Of a stretch of DNA of 64,000 bases, positions 24,762-33,533 are shown piece after piece. The position numbers and the translations under genes were made by a program. The DNA is from Candidatus Bathyarchaeota archaeon. GTDB lineage: Archaea > Thermoproteota > Bathyarchaeia > 40CM-2-53-6. The notes beneath the pieces are model-generated. The model was not told the origin of the DNA, did not search any database, and saw nothing but the letters and a program-made list of their open reading frames with translations. The stretch is taken from positions 119,351 to 183,350 of the forward strand of contig VBBN01000028.1 in NCBI GenBank assembly GCA_005888735.1. Direction: 5' to 3'. Every line of letters starts with the position of its first letter. The first letter of the stretch is position 1.

Positions 24762-24850
24762 GGACACCTGGATGGGACCTGTTCATCAGTCTGGTATGTC
24801 CTGTCAAACTTGCAATTCCTGCAATAATACCTGGTAGGGGTCACATTCAT
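24632..24850 (-). CDS. zinc-ribbon protein, C-terminal acidic tail
   Basis: Starting at ATG 24850, the protein reads 'MNVTPTRYYCRNCKFDRTYQ' then 'PSRCPQCQADPKFIIPRVHL'. The two CxxC pairs form a rubredoxin-like/zinc-ribbon knuckle. An upstream in-frame ATG at 24937 would add 29 less conserved residues and would overlap the intN start. Probably a nucleic-acid or regulator-type small protein of the element; not recognised beyond that. Confidence 0.55.
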   Translation of the reverse strand: MNVTPTRYYCRNCKFDRTYQTDEQVPSRCPQCQADPKFIIPRVHLPMEDASPEELNGVKVRMQLEDSTSWER

Positions 24851-24935
24851 CAGATGCCTACCCTGCCTCCTAGGGAGTACATTCTCCCACCTATGACTTT
24901 TCTGAAGAGCTGAGGAGTTAGATAATTGATATTTC

Positions 24936-25097
24936 ATGACTGCTGAAGATGTTTCTAAGTCCTCGAATGCGTCCGATCCTAGTCTAGTGGACCGTGGCGT
25001 AGGCCTTCGTGGGTTCGAATCCCACCCCCCGCACCAGGAAAACGATCTGCCTGCTGCTCCCTCCCCACGAAGATTTTCAAGGCAATCGCGTGTCTGA
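24936..25097 (+). pseudogene. integrase N-terminal fragment (intN) crossing attR
   Basis: ATG 24936 opens a frame (MTAEDVSKSSNASDPSLVDR) that enters the attR repeat in the same phase as the integrase reads attL. In the excised circle it joins the left-hand integrase into one 981-nt gene. In the chromosome it runs 17 codons past the repeat and ends at TGA 25095-25097. This is the hallmark of SSV-type integration. Confidence 0.72.
24992..25039 (+). repeat. right attachment repeat (attR)
   Basis: Identical to the left copy over 48 bases; flanking bases differ (A versus C before, A versus G after). It lacks the 5' part of a tRNA, so it is the displaced 3' tail produced by integration. Confidence 0.9.
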
Positions 25098-25145
25098 AAC
25101 CGTCGTGGTGCAATGCCTCGCTATGCCCGGAAGGCTCCCATAGGA

Positions 25146-25573
25146 TTGGCAAACATAACCGTTCGCCATGCGACTGAGTCCGATCTTCCGAGCGTAGAAC
25201 GGCACTATGGCCGTTGGACAGCGTAGGCGATCCTTTCTGTGACGTTAGGATAATTCCTGAGGCTCGAATCGACTGGCTCATCATCGCAGAAATCGCAGGA
25301 GAATATGCTGCCTTCCTATACTGGCATCTCGGAGAAAGGCCATTCTTCGCTCCACAAGTCGAAAGGTTTGCCCACATCAGAGAGGTCCAAGTTCTGGAAA
25401 AATTCCAAGGGCAAGGAGGAGGCCGGAAGCTTGTCGTTTACGCTTTGGAACGGCTGAGGACTCTCGGGACCCAAAATGTGTTTCTAGCTACAGCTGAAAC
25501 TAACAAGGCAGCAAGGCATCTTTATGAGAGCCTCGGGTTCAGAACGTTCCGGAATAGATTCAGTATACTCTAG
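25146..25573 (+). pseudogene. GNAT acetyltransferase, frameshifted
   Basis: A GNAT-type start 'ITVRHATESDLPSVERHYGR' (TTG 25146) ends at TAG 25224. The continuation is one frame away from about 25214: 'DSVGDPFCDVRIIPEARIDW' through 'VLEKFQGQGGGRKLVVYALE', the acetyl-CoA loop, and 'ATAETNKAARHLYESLGF'. A single missing base would explain it. The gene begins about 100 nt outside attR, so it is chromosomal. It is either a recent pseudogene or a sequence error. Confidence 0.65.
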
Positions 25574-25677
25574 AAATCGAGAGGATTGGGTCTGTCAGAA
25601 TTCGCAAACTATTTAGCTAAGCCAAACAATCTTTGGACCGCCTAAATTCGGAACCGTGAAAAGGGAACCGGCTCGGG

Positions 25678-26853
25678 TTGTTGGAGGAAAGCAAGAGAAA
25701 GGGGAACATTAGAACTCTTGCTGGAGTACTTCTGCCAATAGCCCTTCTTGGAGTAGTAATCGCCATAAGTGGTTCGCTTGGACTGGCCGGACTCACAGGG
25801 CAGTTTTCCACTGAGGAAATTTCAATTGAACGCATGACCCTCGAACGAAACGCGATAGTTTTCGATGTGCGAAATGTAGGCCCAGTAGACGCAAGCATTG
25901 AGACAGTTTTCGTTAATGACGCCATTTGGACCTTCCAAGCACAACCCGGTCCGCGCCTCGCTAGGTTCGCAACGTCTAAGGTCATAGTGCCTTACCAATG
26001 GGTTGAGGGAGAGCCTCTCACAATCGCGATTCTGACAGGACCCTCGAACCTAAGATTCAGCAAAACCATCGAGATCGCGACTCTCACACCTCAGCCCAGC
26101 TTGTCGGGATTGGTTGACCTGGCGAAAATTGGAACTATAGTGGGCATAATTCCCGTCTTCTTGGGCCTGTTGTGGTTTCCGTTTCTTCGTCGAATCGGAA
26201 GCCGCTGGATGAATTACCTTCTGGGCTTTACCGTCGGCCTCCTGGTTTTTCTCGGGGTTGAATCGATTGCCGAGGCTATTGGAACCGCCGGAAACCTACC
26301 GAAGGCCTTCGGAGGCTTCGGACTAGTCGCCACCGGCCTAGCCGGGACGTTTCTGGTCCTGGCCATTATCAACAATCGGGCTATTGGTATGAGGAAGGAG
26401 AAAGATAGAACGCTCTTGTTCACCATAGCCTACTTGGTCTCGCTGGGCATAGGGCTTCACAACCTCGGAGAGGGCCTGGCCATAGGCGGGGCGATCGCGC
26501 TAGGCTCGATCACCCTCGGAACGCAGCTAATACTGGGATTCACTATTCACAACACCACGGAAGGTCTCGCCATCGTTTCCCCCATAATTAGAGAGCCTGC
26601 CAGCGTGAGAAGACTCGGAGCGATGGGTCTAATCGCAGGCATCCCAACTATCTTTGGAGCCTGGATTGGAGGGTTCATTCAGCTCGACATCATGGCGGTT
26701 CTGTTTCTCTCCATTGGCGCTGGGGCTATCCTAGAGGTCGTCTACGAAATATCGCGTCAGGCCAGGTCAGGCCTCAGCAGCCTCCACGGCTACTCAGGCA
26801 TAATCACAGGGCTCATCTTCATGTACGTAACTGCTCTTCTGGTGGCAGCTTAG
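25678..26853 (+). CDS. ZIP-like metal transporter with extracellular N-terminal domain
   Basis: The C-terminal 250 residues form a ZIP-type helix bundle with the metal-site motifs 'GIGLHNLGEGLAIGGAIALG' and 'LGFTIHNTTEGLAIVSPIIR' (HNxxEG and HNxxEG). An N-terminal anchor and an Ig-like domain (about residues 45-140) precede it. Such fusions occur in thaumarchaea. It would move divalent metal across the membrane. TTG start at 25678; the stop is 1 nt before the multicopper oxidase ATG, so they are co-expressed. Confidence 0.8.
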   Translation: MLEESKRKGNIRTLAGVLLPIALLGVVIAISGSLGLAGLTGQFSTEEISIERMTLERNAIVFDVRNVGPVDASIETVFVNDAIWTFQAQPGPRLARFATSKVIVPYQWVEGEPLTIAILTGPSNLRFSKTIEIATLTPQPSLSGLVDLAKIGTIVGIIPVFLGLLWFPFLRRIGSRWMNYLLGFTVGLLVFLGVESIAEAIGTAGNLPKAFGGFGLVATGLAGTFLVLAIINNRAIGMRKEKDRTLLFTIAYLVSLGIGLHNLGEGLAIGGAIALGSITLGTQLILGFTIHNTTEGLAIVSPIIREPASVRRLGAMGLIAGIPTIFGAWIGGFIQLDIMAVLFLSIGAGAILEVVYEISRQARSGLSSLHGYSGIITGLIFMYVTALLVAA

Positions 26854-26854
26854 A

Positions 26855-27991
26855 ATGACCGAACAGGAAAACATAGAGAAGCGTCGGGGTGTTACAAGGA
26901 GAGACTTTCTCAAGTACGCGTCGGCCTCAGTGGGAATAGCAGCTGGAACCCTTGCCATTACCAGCTCACTATCAAACGCCGTACCTCAATCGAAACCCTC
27001 CAATCCGACGGACTACATTCACGGCATTCATCCTCTCGGGACGGCGGCAGCTTCCCAGACTGTCGGCGGAAGAACCCCGATGGACTTCCTCACAGACTTT
27101 TACACCGTTCCTAAGGACCCCGTCACGGGCGAGCGCGTGTTCAACTTTGAAGCCTCATTTCAACCAATAACAGTCGCACGAGATGTTCAGTTCCCGGCTT
27201 GGACATTCTCGGGGCCGTCGCCGCGAGACCCGATGGTCCCTGGTCCGACTTTGAGATGTTCTGAAGGCGACAAGGTTCTCCTCAAATTCCACAATGGAGA
27301 CCAACACCCACACACTATCCACCTGCACGGAATTCATCCAGCAGATGCCGACGGTGTCTTTGAGGTTAGAAATCCTGGACAAACCTACGACTATAAGCTC
27401 ACGGCGGAACCGTTCGGATTGTTTCCCTACCACTGCCACGTCATGCCTGTGAAAAAACACATCGCGAAAGGTCTCTATGGCGCGTTCATCATAGACCCCG
27501 TCGACTCTATGGGTACGGTCACCAGGCCACCGGCCGACCGAGAGATGGTCATGGTGATGAACGGTTTCGACGTTGACTTTGACGGTGAGAACGAATTCTA
27601 CTCTATCAACGGTATCGCCAACTACTATTTGGACAACCCCATACAGATACGAGTCGGAGAACTCGTTCGCATTTACTTGGTCAATATGACCGAGTTCGAC
27701 CCTGTAAATTCCTTCCACCTGCACGGCAACATGTTCCGACTATACCGCAGCGGAACCAGGTTCGATCCCACCGCAACTTTTGACCGGAATACGTCTCGTC
27801 CGCTGGACGACAGAGTCAAAGAGTGGCTCTACAGGGACGCTTTCGCCGAGGTTGCCGACGTGGTGTTTCTAGGACAAGGAGAACGAGCAATTCTAGAATT
27901 CATACCAAAATACACAGGCAAGTTTCTCTTCCATGCACACCAGAGCGAGTTCGTCGAGCTAGGCTGGACCGGACTATTCAATGTAGTCTAG
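26855..27991 (+). CDS. two-domain multicopper oxidase, Tat-exported
   Basis: The N-terminus has a twin-arginine signal (TRRDFLKYASASVGIAAG). All copper-ligand regions are visible: 'HPHTIHLHGIHPADADG', 'FPYHCHVMPVKKHIAKG' (type 1 Cys in domain 1), 'NSFHLHGNMFRLYRSG', and 'KFLFHAHQSEFVELGW' (no Cys). So type 1 copper sits in the first cupredoxin domain only. It may oxidise Cu(I) or organic substrates outside the cell. Position between a ZIP-like transporter and a Cu(I) ATPase supports a role in copper handling. 378 residues suits the two-domain class. Confidence 0.88.
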   Translation: MTEQENIEKRRGVTRRDFLKYASASVGIAAGTLAITSSLSNAVPQSKPSNPTDYIHGIHPLGTAAASQTVGGRTPMDFLTDFYTVPKDPVTGERVFNFEASFQPITVARDVQFPAWTFSGPSPRDPMVPGPTLRCSEGDKVLLKFHNGDQHPHTIHLHGIHPADADGVFEVRNPGQTYDYKLTAEPFGLFPYHCHVMPVKKHIAKGLYGAFIIDPVDSMGTVTRPPADREMVMVMNGFDVDFDGENEFYSINGIANYYLDNPIQIRVGELVRIYLVNMTEFDPVNSFHLHGNMFRLYRSGTRFDPTATFDRNTSRPLDDRVKEWLYRDAFAEVADVVFLGQGERAILEFIPKYTGKFLFHAHQSEFVELGWTGLFNVV

Positions 27992-28113
27992 GCCTCGAGA
28001 CGGGAGCTGCAAGGCGGCTATTAGCGCACATGTACACTCTCCCTATCGCCGCTGACTCCGTCTTAACCTTCGTAAAGGCGAGTCTTTTTGACTCGGGGTG
28101 AGCCTAGTATGGT

Positions 28114-30201
28114 ATGGCGAAGGACCCCGTCTGTGGCATGTATGTCGAGGAGGGAGAGCTTGCCCTCAAGACTACACGCATGGGGACAACCTATTATTTC
28201 TGCAGTGAAGCATGCCTTGTTCAATTCCAGGCCCCTGAGAAAGCTGCTGCTCGTCTAAAGCGTCTCGTAGCCCTTGCAGCCATCCTCACAGTTCCAATCA
28301 CTGCACTAACCTACCTGCCGATAATCGCCGACCAAACCACAAACAACCTTGTCATGTTCATCGTCTCACTTCCCGTTCAGTTCGTTGTGGGTTCTCGGTT
28401 CTACCGTGGAAGCTACGACGCCTTCAAGTCGAGAGCAGGAAACATGGATCTTCTCATCGGCCTCGGAACATCAGCGGCTTGGGTCTACAGCACGATCGTG
28501 ACGTTCGTCCCAGGCTTCTTCCCGAATAGTGGAACATACTTCGAGACCTCCGCAATCATAATCACTCTAATCCAGACCGGAAACCTGCTCGAGCATATCA
28601 CCAAGAGGCGTGCTTCCGAGGCGGTCAGGAAGCTGCTGGACCTTCAGCCTACAATGGCTAAGGTAGTCCGAGATGGAGCTGAGATTCAGATTCCGGTCGA
28701 GCAGGTCCAGGTTGACGATGTTCTTGTTGTCCGTCCTGGGGAACGGATTCCCGTAGATGGTGTGGTGGTTGAAGGAAGCTCCGCAGCGGACGAGTCCATG
28801 ATAACCGGCGAGAGCCTGCCGCGAGACAAGACCGCCGGTAGCGAGGTAATCGGTGCGACAATCAACGAGACCGGGCTGCTGAAAATCCGAGCCACAAAAG
28901 TCGGACAGGATACTGTCCTCTCGCAAATAGCGAAGCTCGTAGAAGAGGCGCAGATTGGAAAAGCCCCGTTACAACGGCTGGCTGACCGAATCTCCGCCTT
29001 CTTCGTTCCATTGGTCATCCTGATTGCCACGGGGTCGGCTCTGACATGGTATTTTCTGGGCGGAATCGGCCTCGCCTCATCCTTACTCGCCTTCGTCTCG
29101 GTTGTAATCATTGCCTGCCCATGCGCTCTCGGAATCGCAACTCCGGCGGCATTGCTCGTCGGAGCAGGCAAAGGGGCGGAGAGTGGCATTCTCATCAAAG
29201 GGGGTGAGAGCTTGGAGGAGGCTCACAAGGTGGACACGATAATCTTCGACAAGACAGGAACCCTGACCAAGGGAGAGCCCTCTGTAACGGGCATCGTCGC
29301 TGTCGGAAAAATGTCAGATAGAGAAATTCTACATTATGCTGGATCTGTTGAGGCTGGAAGCGAGCATCCTCTCGCCCGTGCAGTCGTCAATGCAGCGAAG
29401 AAATCAGGCGTCCCGCTTGCCCCGCCGTCGAAGTTCGAAGCTCTACCAGGCTTGGGGGTAAGAGCCGAGGCAGATGGGCATCAGGTCCTACTCGGAAACC
29501 AGGAACTCATGACGAATTTCCATGTTCCAGTCTTCGGCTACACAGAAAAGCTCATGGGCCTTCAGAACGAAGGCAAGACAGTTACATTCCTAGCGGTTGA
29601 CAGTGAACTCGAAGGCCTAATAGGGCTCGCGGACACCCCCAAAGAGACTTCGGCAAAAGCTGTCAAGCGGTTGAAATCAATGGGGCTAGAAGTCGTAATG
29701 CTCACTGGCGATCATGAGACAACAGCCAAGGCGATAGCTGAACAGTTAGGCATTGACAAGGTCATTGCCAACGTTAGGCCGGAACAGAAGGAGGAGGTTG
29801 TTCGAAAACTCCAGTCCGAGGGGAGAAAGGTCGCCATGGTCGGCGACGGAATTAATGACGCCCCAGCCTTGGCAAAAGCTGACGTAGGTATCGCCATTGG
29901 AAGCGGAACTGACGTCGCGAAGGAAACAGGTGGCATAATTCTGATCAAGAACGACCTGATGGACGTTGTAAAGGCTCTGCAGCTCAGCAGAGCGACAGTG
30001 CGCAAGATTAAGGAAAACCTGCTGTGGGCGTTTGTCTACAACATCGCTCTGATTCCCATAGCCGCTGGAATACTGGTCCCCTTCCTTGGGCCAGGAATCT
30101 ATCAGGTTCTCCCGCTCCTCGCAGGAGGCGCCATGGCAATAAGCTCAGTGACCGTCGTCTCGAACAGCCTCCTTCTGCGAAGGTTCAAGCCGCGGCTATG
30201 A
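28114..30201 (+). CDS. copA: Cu(I)-exporting P1B-type ATPase with N-terminal YHS/TRASH-like metal domain
   Basis: Heavy-metal ATPase, 695 residues. N-terminal metal domain '[17 protein letters not shown]' and '[12 protein letters not shown]'. Catalytic features: TGES ([11 protein letters not shown]), CPC in '[18 protein letters not shown]', phosphorylation site '[11 protein letters not shown]', HP in 'GSEHPLA', and '[20 protein letters not shown]'. The late helices hold '[13 protein letters not shown]' and '[13 protein letters not shown]', the YN and MxxSS residues of Cu(I) pumps. It follows the multicopper oxidase and precedes a YHS protein. Confidence 0.92.
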   Translation: MAKDPVCGMYVEEGELALKTTRMGTTYYFCSEACLVQFQAPEKAAARLKRLVALAAILTVPITALTYLPIIADQTTNNLVMFIVSLPVQFVVGSRFYRGSYDAFKSRAGNMDLLIGLGTSAAWVYSTIVTFVPGFFPNSGTYFETSAIIITLIQTGNLLEHITKRRASEAVRKLLDLQPTMAKVVRDGAEIQIPVEQVQVDDVLVVRPGERIPVDGVVVEGSSAADESMITGESLPRDKTAGSEVIGATINETGLLKIRATKVGQDTVLSQIAKLVEEAQIGKAPLQRLADRISAFFVPLVILIATGSALTWYFLGGIGLASSLLAFVSVVIIACPCALGIATPAALLVGAGKGAESGILIKGGESLEEAHKVDTIIFDKTGTLTKGEPSVTGIVAVGKMSDREILHYAGSVEAGSEHPLARAVVNAAKKSGVPLAPPSKFEALPGLGVRAEADGHQVLLGNQELMTNFHVPVFGYTEKLMGLQNEGKTVTFLAVDSELEGLIGLADTPKETSAKAVKRLKSMGLEVVMLTGDHETTAKAIAEQLGIDKVIANVRPEQKEEVVRKLQSEGRKVAMVGDGINDAPALAKADVGIAIGSGTDVAKETGGIILIKNDLMDVVKALQLSRATVRKIKENLLWAFVYNIALIPIAAGILVPFLGPGIYQVLPLLAGGAMAISSVTVVSNSLLLRRFKPRL

Positions 30202-30211
30202 TGGAGGTGAT

Positions 30212-30367
30212 ATGATGCAGAAAGACCCCTTTTGCGGAATGAAGGTAGACGAGAAAAAGACGAAGCTCACGTCAACGCACGACAACAAGACTTTCTATTT
30301 CTGCTCAGCCGGATGCAAAGCAGCCTTCGACCGAGACCCCCACAAGTACGGCCACCACATGACGTAG
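30212..30367 (+). CDS. small YHS-domain metal-binding protein
   Basis: A 51-residue protein: 'KDPFCGMKVDEKKTKLT' and 'KTFYFCSAGCKAAFDRDP', ending in 'KYGHHMT'. It is a free-standing copy of the YHS/TRASH-like domain at the N-terminus of the upstream ATPase, so it may act as a copper chaperone or sensor. A strong Shine-Dalgarno GGAGGTGA (30203-30210) lies directly upstream; the second ATG at 30215 has better spacing than the first. It starts 10 nt after the ATPase stop. Confidence 0.75.
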   Translation: MMQKDPFCGMKVDEKKTKLTSTHDNKTFYFCSAGCKAAFDRDPHKYGHHMT

Positions 30368-30410
30368 CTCGGAGGAAATCCTACTTGAGGTAGCTGGAAC
30401 CGAGGCTCGT

Positions 30411-31673
30411 CTACAACTTTCCACCAAAACTAATGTAGAGAAGCAACGCATTGAGAGAGAGTATTGCAAGGACGAAGATGCCTGCGACGATAGTGGTTAT
30501 CCGCCGGTTGACAAAGGGTCCCATCAACCGTTTGTCTCTCGTAAACTTCCACAGCGGTAGTAACGGTAGAGGCAACATCAGGCTCAAGGCGACCTGGCTG
30601 TAAACGAGTATTTGGAGAGGCTCAAGGTGGCTCAGGATTGCGATGGTAGTGGGAATTGTATTGATCAACCGAGTAACTATCCTCCTAGCCCAGAGGTTGA
30701 CCTTTCTCGTCAACATCCCTTCCATTATTGCTTGACCCGCTAGGGTTCCAGTCGTTGAAGAAGACAGACCAGACGCTAGGAGGGTGACAGCGAATACAGT
30801 TGCCGCCGCAGGTCCGAAAAGCGGACCTAACGTCCTGTACGCGTCCTCAATAGTTGCGACTCCCTTATCATGAAACGCTGCGGCGGCCATGATCATTATT
30901 GCTGCATTAACGAAGCCTGCAAAGGTGAACATGATGATGCTCTCGAGACGGTGGAAACGCATCGCCATCTCTTTGACTTCGACGTGCTGGGCAGGGATCT
31001 TGTCGTTGGCAAGGGCGGAGTGGACGAATACCGCGTGTGGCATTACCGTGGCCCCTATCACTCCAACAGCTAGAAGCAGCCGATCGATAGATTGCAGGTT
31101 TGGAGTTATTGACCCCGCGGCCAATGGACCTAAGCTGGGGCCTGAGATGAAAATTTCGTAGATGTAGCCGATCCCGATTACTGATACGAATACCATGAAG
31201 GCGTATTCGAGACGTCTTATTCGCCCGCCTGACAGTCCCAGAATTAGGAGCACGTCTAGAACAGAGAGAAAGGTTCCAATTATCAATGGGATATTGAAGA
31301 GAAGGTTGAGGGCGATGACCGTGCCTAGAAACTCGGCCAGGTCGGTCATAGCCGCCGCCACTTCAGAGCCTAGCCAGTAGGGAATCACATACCTTGGCTT
31401 CTTCAGGTCGAGGCGGATTAGCTCGGGTAGAGAGTGTCCGGTCGCGATTCCGACCTTGCCAGAGAGGTATTGAAGAAGCATTGCCATGATGCTTGCGAGC
31501 CATACGACCCAGAGCATGGTGTACCCGAACGTGGCTCCTCCGGTGATGTCGGTTCCATAGTTTCCGGGGTCAATGTATGCGACGCTGACGATTAGGGCTG
31601 GCCCAAAGTAGGTGGCGAAATTTCGAAAAAAGCTCTTCGAACTGTAGTCCTGAATGGTTGCCTGCCTTGTCAA
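30411..31673 (-). CDS. mntH: Nramp-family divalent metal transporter
   Basis: A 420-residue Nramp protein taking up Mn(II) or Fe(II) with protons. The helix 1 metal motif DPGN is in 'VAYIDPGNYGTDITGG', and helix 6 holds 'GATVMPHAVFVHSAL'. About eleven hydrophobic helices are visible. It is convergent with the copper operon and is transcribed from a promoter in the 200-base spacer before 31674. Confidence 0.9.
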   Translation of the reverse strand: MTRQATIQDYSSKSFFRNFATYFGPALIVSVAYIDPGNYGTDITGGATFGYTMLWVVWLASIMAMLLQYLSGKVGIATGHSLPELIRLDLKKPRYVIPYWLGSEVAAAMTDLAEFLGTVIALNLLFNIPLIIGTFLSVLDVLLILGLSGGRIRRLEYAFMVFVSVIGIGYIYEIFISGPSLGPLAAGSITPNLQSIDRLLLAVGVIGATVMPHAVFVHSALANDKIPAQHVEVKEMAMRFHRLESIIMFTFAGFVNAAIMIMAAAAFHDKGVATIEDAYRTLGPLFGPAAATVFAVTLLASGLSSSTTGTLAGQAIMEGMLTRKVNLWARRIVTRLINTIPTTIAILSHLEPLQILVYSQVALSLMLPLPLLPLWKFTRDKRLMGPFVNRRITTIVAGIFVLAILSLNALLLYISFGGKL

Positions 31674-31880
31674 AGTCTCACCGGGAGGGCTGCAGTTGCA
31701 GTCCCTCGAAAGTATGGAAATTGGATTTAGGTCAGTCTAATAAAGATAGGTTACCCGAACATGCCTTGGCTGCGGAGGACTCACGATAGAGTGGATCCGC
31801 GACGGCTGCCCGAAGAATACCACTCTCCTCGCGCAAATTATCGGAAACCGTTAGCGGCCTTACCGGCTCAGACTAACGGT

Positions 31881-32606
31881 CTAGAAAAAGCCAATTGCAG
31901 TCCCAATCAGATACAGGACTCCGGACGCGCCTAGTCCAAGGACTAGGGTTTCTAGCCCTCCCTTCCATGGTTGTCTTCCCGCTAATCTTCCCCTCCACGC
32001 ACCCAACAAGAAGAGGAAAAATGGTGAGACTATGACCGAAACGCTGAGAGAATATATCCTCGTCTGTAGGAGCAGAAAAGGAACGAGGGGAATCAGCGCA
32101 CCCATAAGGAACGAAAACCCGATGACTCCCCCCATTTTGATAGGATTGGGGAGCTTCGTCTCGTGAACGTGCAGTTCATGCATAAGAATGTCCTCTAGGA
32201 AGATCTTCTTGTTAGAGGCTATTCGGTCGACTACTATTTCCGCCTCGTCCCGAGTTAGTCCCTTAGCGGTGTAGAAGTTTTCTAGCTCGCTCTTCTCTTC
32301 CTCAGGTTCATGTTCAATCTCGTCAGCCTCGCGATTTGCATCAGCCTTGAACAGGTCGTATTCGGAACGTCCCTCTATGAACCCGCCTAAGAACATGGAG
32401 ATAGTTCCTGCCAACATTGACGCTATCCCGGCGAATCGAATCAAGGCCAGCTGGGTGTCGGATACAGCCCCGGCGAGACCTGCGAGGAAAGCGAGGTTCG
32501 TAACTAGCCCGTCTGAGAGTCCAAGCGCCGCGCTGCCAATATAACCGCGGGCCCGAATGTGCTTGTGTATCTCCCTAGACGCCTCTTGCAACGAAACCCT
32601 CCTCAA
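31881..32606 (-). CDS. VIT1/CCC1-family iron/manganese transporter
   Basis: A 241-residue membrane protein with 'YIGSAALGLSDGLVTNLAFL' and 'GTISMFLGGFIEGRSEYDLF', typical of VIT1/CCC1. A cytosolic Glu-rich helix (READEIEHEPEEEKSELENF) corresponds to the metal-binding domain of the family. It exports or sequesters Fe(II)/Mn(II). It is oriented with mntH, so uptake and efflux are neighbours. Confidence 0.82.
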   Translation of the reverse strand: MRRVSLQEASREIHKHIRARGYIGSAALGLSDGLVTNLAFLAGLAGAVSDTQLALIRFAGIASMLAGTISMFLGGFIEGRSEYDLFKADANREADEIEHEPEEEKSELENFYTAKGLTRDEAEIVVDRIASNKKIFLEDILMHELHVHETKLPNPIKMGGVIGFSFLMGALIPLVPFLLLQTRIYSLSVSVIVSPFFLFLLGAWRGRLAGRQPWKGGLETLVLGLGASGVLYLIGTAIGFF

Positions 32607-32684
32607 AGCCCGCCATTGTTTCTGCCGCTATTGTGAGCTGTATGTTCTTCTTAAGAACAAATTCCAGTAGGTCATGGGCGGTTT

Positions 32685-33458
32685 TCAGATAGTCATGTTC
32701 TCCTCAAACCTGCCCACGTCTTGGTAATATTGTTGGACCAGTCCGGCGGAGGATGGGTTTGTGTAAAGCTCCGCGACGGGATGTTCTATGAGTGCTGTGA
32801 TTTGACTTGCTACCTCCTTCGCTGACTGAATCATCACTCGTCCAGTACGACCTCCCGGTCCCACGAATGAGGGCGTCGAGGCGACTTTATGAAATTCCGT
32901 GTCGACCATCCCCGGCATTACCAGCGAGACATGGATTCCGGGATACTCTGTTTTCAGGTCCATTCGCAGATTGGCCGTGAGAACATTGACCGCCGCTTTT
33001 GCGGCACTGTAGATTGACCGATAACTTGCAAGAGGGACTCTGCCGAGAAAAGATGAGATGTTGATCAGATGACCCTGCCTCCGTTCTTGGAAGAGTGGAA
33101 TAATAGTCTGCGCTCCGTAGAGGACTGATTTCAACACGACAGCGACTATTTCATCAACCTCTCGGTCGGTCAGCTCCATTACAGGCTTGGTGATGCCTCG
33201 TCCTGCGTTATTCACCCAAACATCTACGTGCCCGAATTCTCGAAGGGCAAGTTCACGAATCCGTTCAACGTCGCTTCTGACGGTCACATCGGCCCTAACG
33301 ACGATGGCTTTGGCCCCGGTTTCTCCTGCGACCTTCTTCAGCTCGTCTACCCGCCTCGCGGCGAGAACTAGTTGATGGCCTTTCTGCCCTAGCTGCTTGG
33401 CGAGGGCTGCTCCTATTCCACTGCTCGCGCCTGTGATGACGGTTACTTTGCTCATCAT
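32685..33458 (-). CDS. short-chain dehydrogenase/reductase
   Basis: Classical SDR of about 257 residues. Cofactor motif 'VITGASSGIGAALAKQLG', 'DVWVNNAGRG', catalytic Ser in 'LINISSFLGRV', and 'YRSIYSAAKAAVN' (YxxxK). The substrate is unknown. In-frame codons extend to 33482, but a TATA-like GTTATCTT at 33478-33485 sits about 25 nt before ATG 33458, which fits a leaderless start there. Confidence 0.85.
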   Translation of the reverse strand: MMSKVTVITGASSGIGAALAKQLGQKGHQLVLAARRVDELKKVAGETGAKAIVVRADVTVRSDVERIRELALREFGHVDVWVNNAGRGITKPVMELTDREVDEIVAVVLKSVLYGAQTIIPLFQERRQGHLINISSFLGRVPLASYRSIYSAAKAAVNVLTANLRMDLKTEYPGIHVSLVMPGMVDTEFHKVASTPSFVGPGGRTGRVMIQSAKEVASQITALIEHPVAELYTNPSSAGLVQQYYQDVGRFEENMTI

Positions 33459-33533
33459 TAGCTGAGATGATCGTAGGCTCAAGATAACTCTTAGATTTCG
33501 TGCGGTTCAACCCTCCGAAGGGAGCATAGTCGG

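Larger units (their letters stand above)
21568..25039 (+). mobile_element. tRNA-Leu-integrated element with split (SSV-type) integrase
   Basis: A perfect 48-bp direct repeat (21568-21615 and 24992-25039), equal to the 3' part of tRNA-Leu plus AGGA-side flank, bounds 3.4 kb. Just inside the left copy is a tyrosine recombinase frame. Just before the right copy is an ATG-initiated frame that, if the ends are joined as a circle, runs through the repeat into the recombinase without a stop. So integration splits the integrase as in SSV-type elements. Other genes: 22592-23059 (+), three leftward genes at 23282-24243, 24315-24761 (+), 24632-24850 (-). No replication or capsid gene is recognised, so it may be a satellite, remnant or minimal integrative element. 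Confidence 0.85.

Noticed and set aside
24992..25039. Second tRNA-Leu gene
   Set aside because: Only the 3' third is present with no D arm or anticodon; it is the attR copy.
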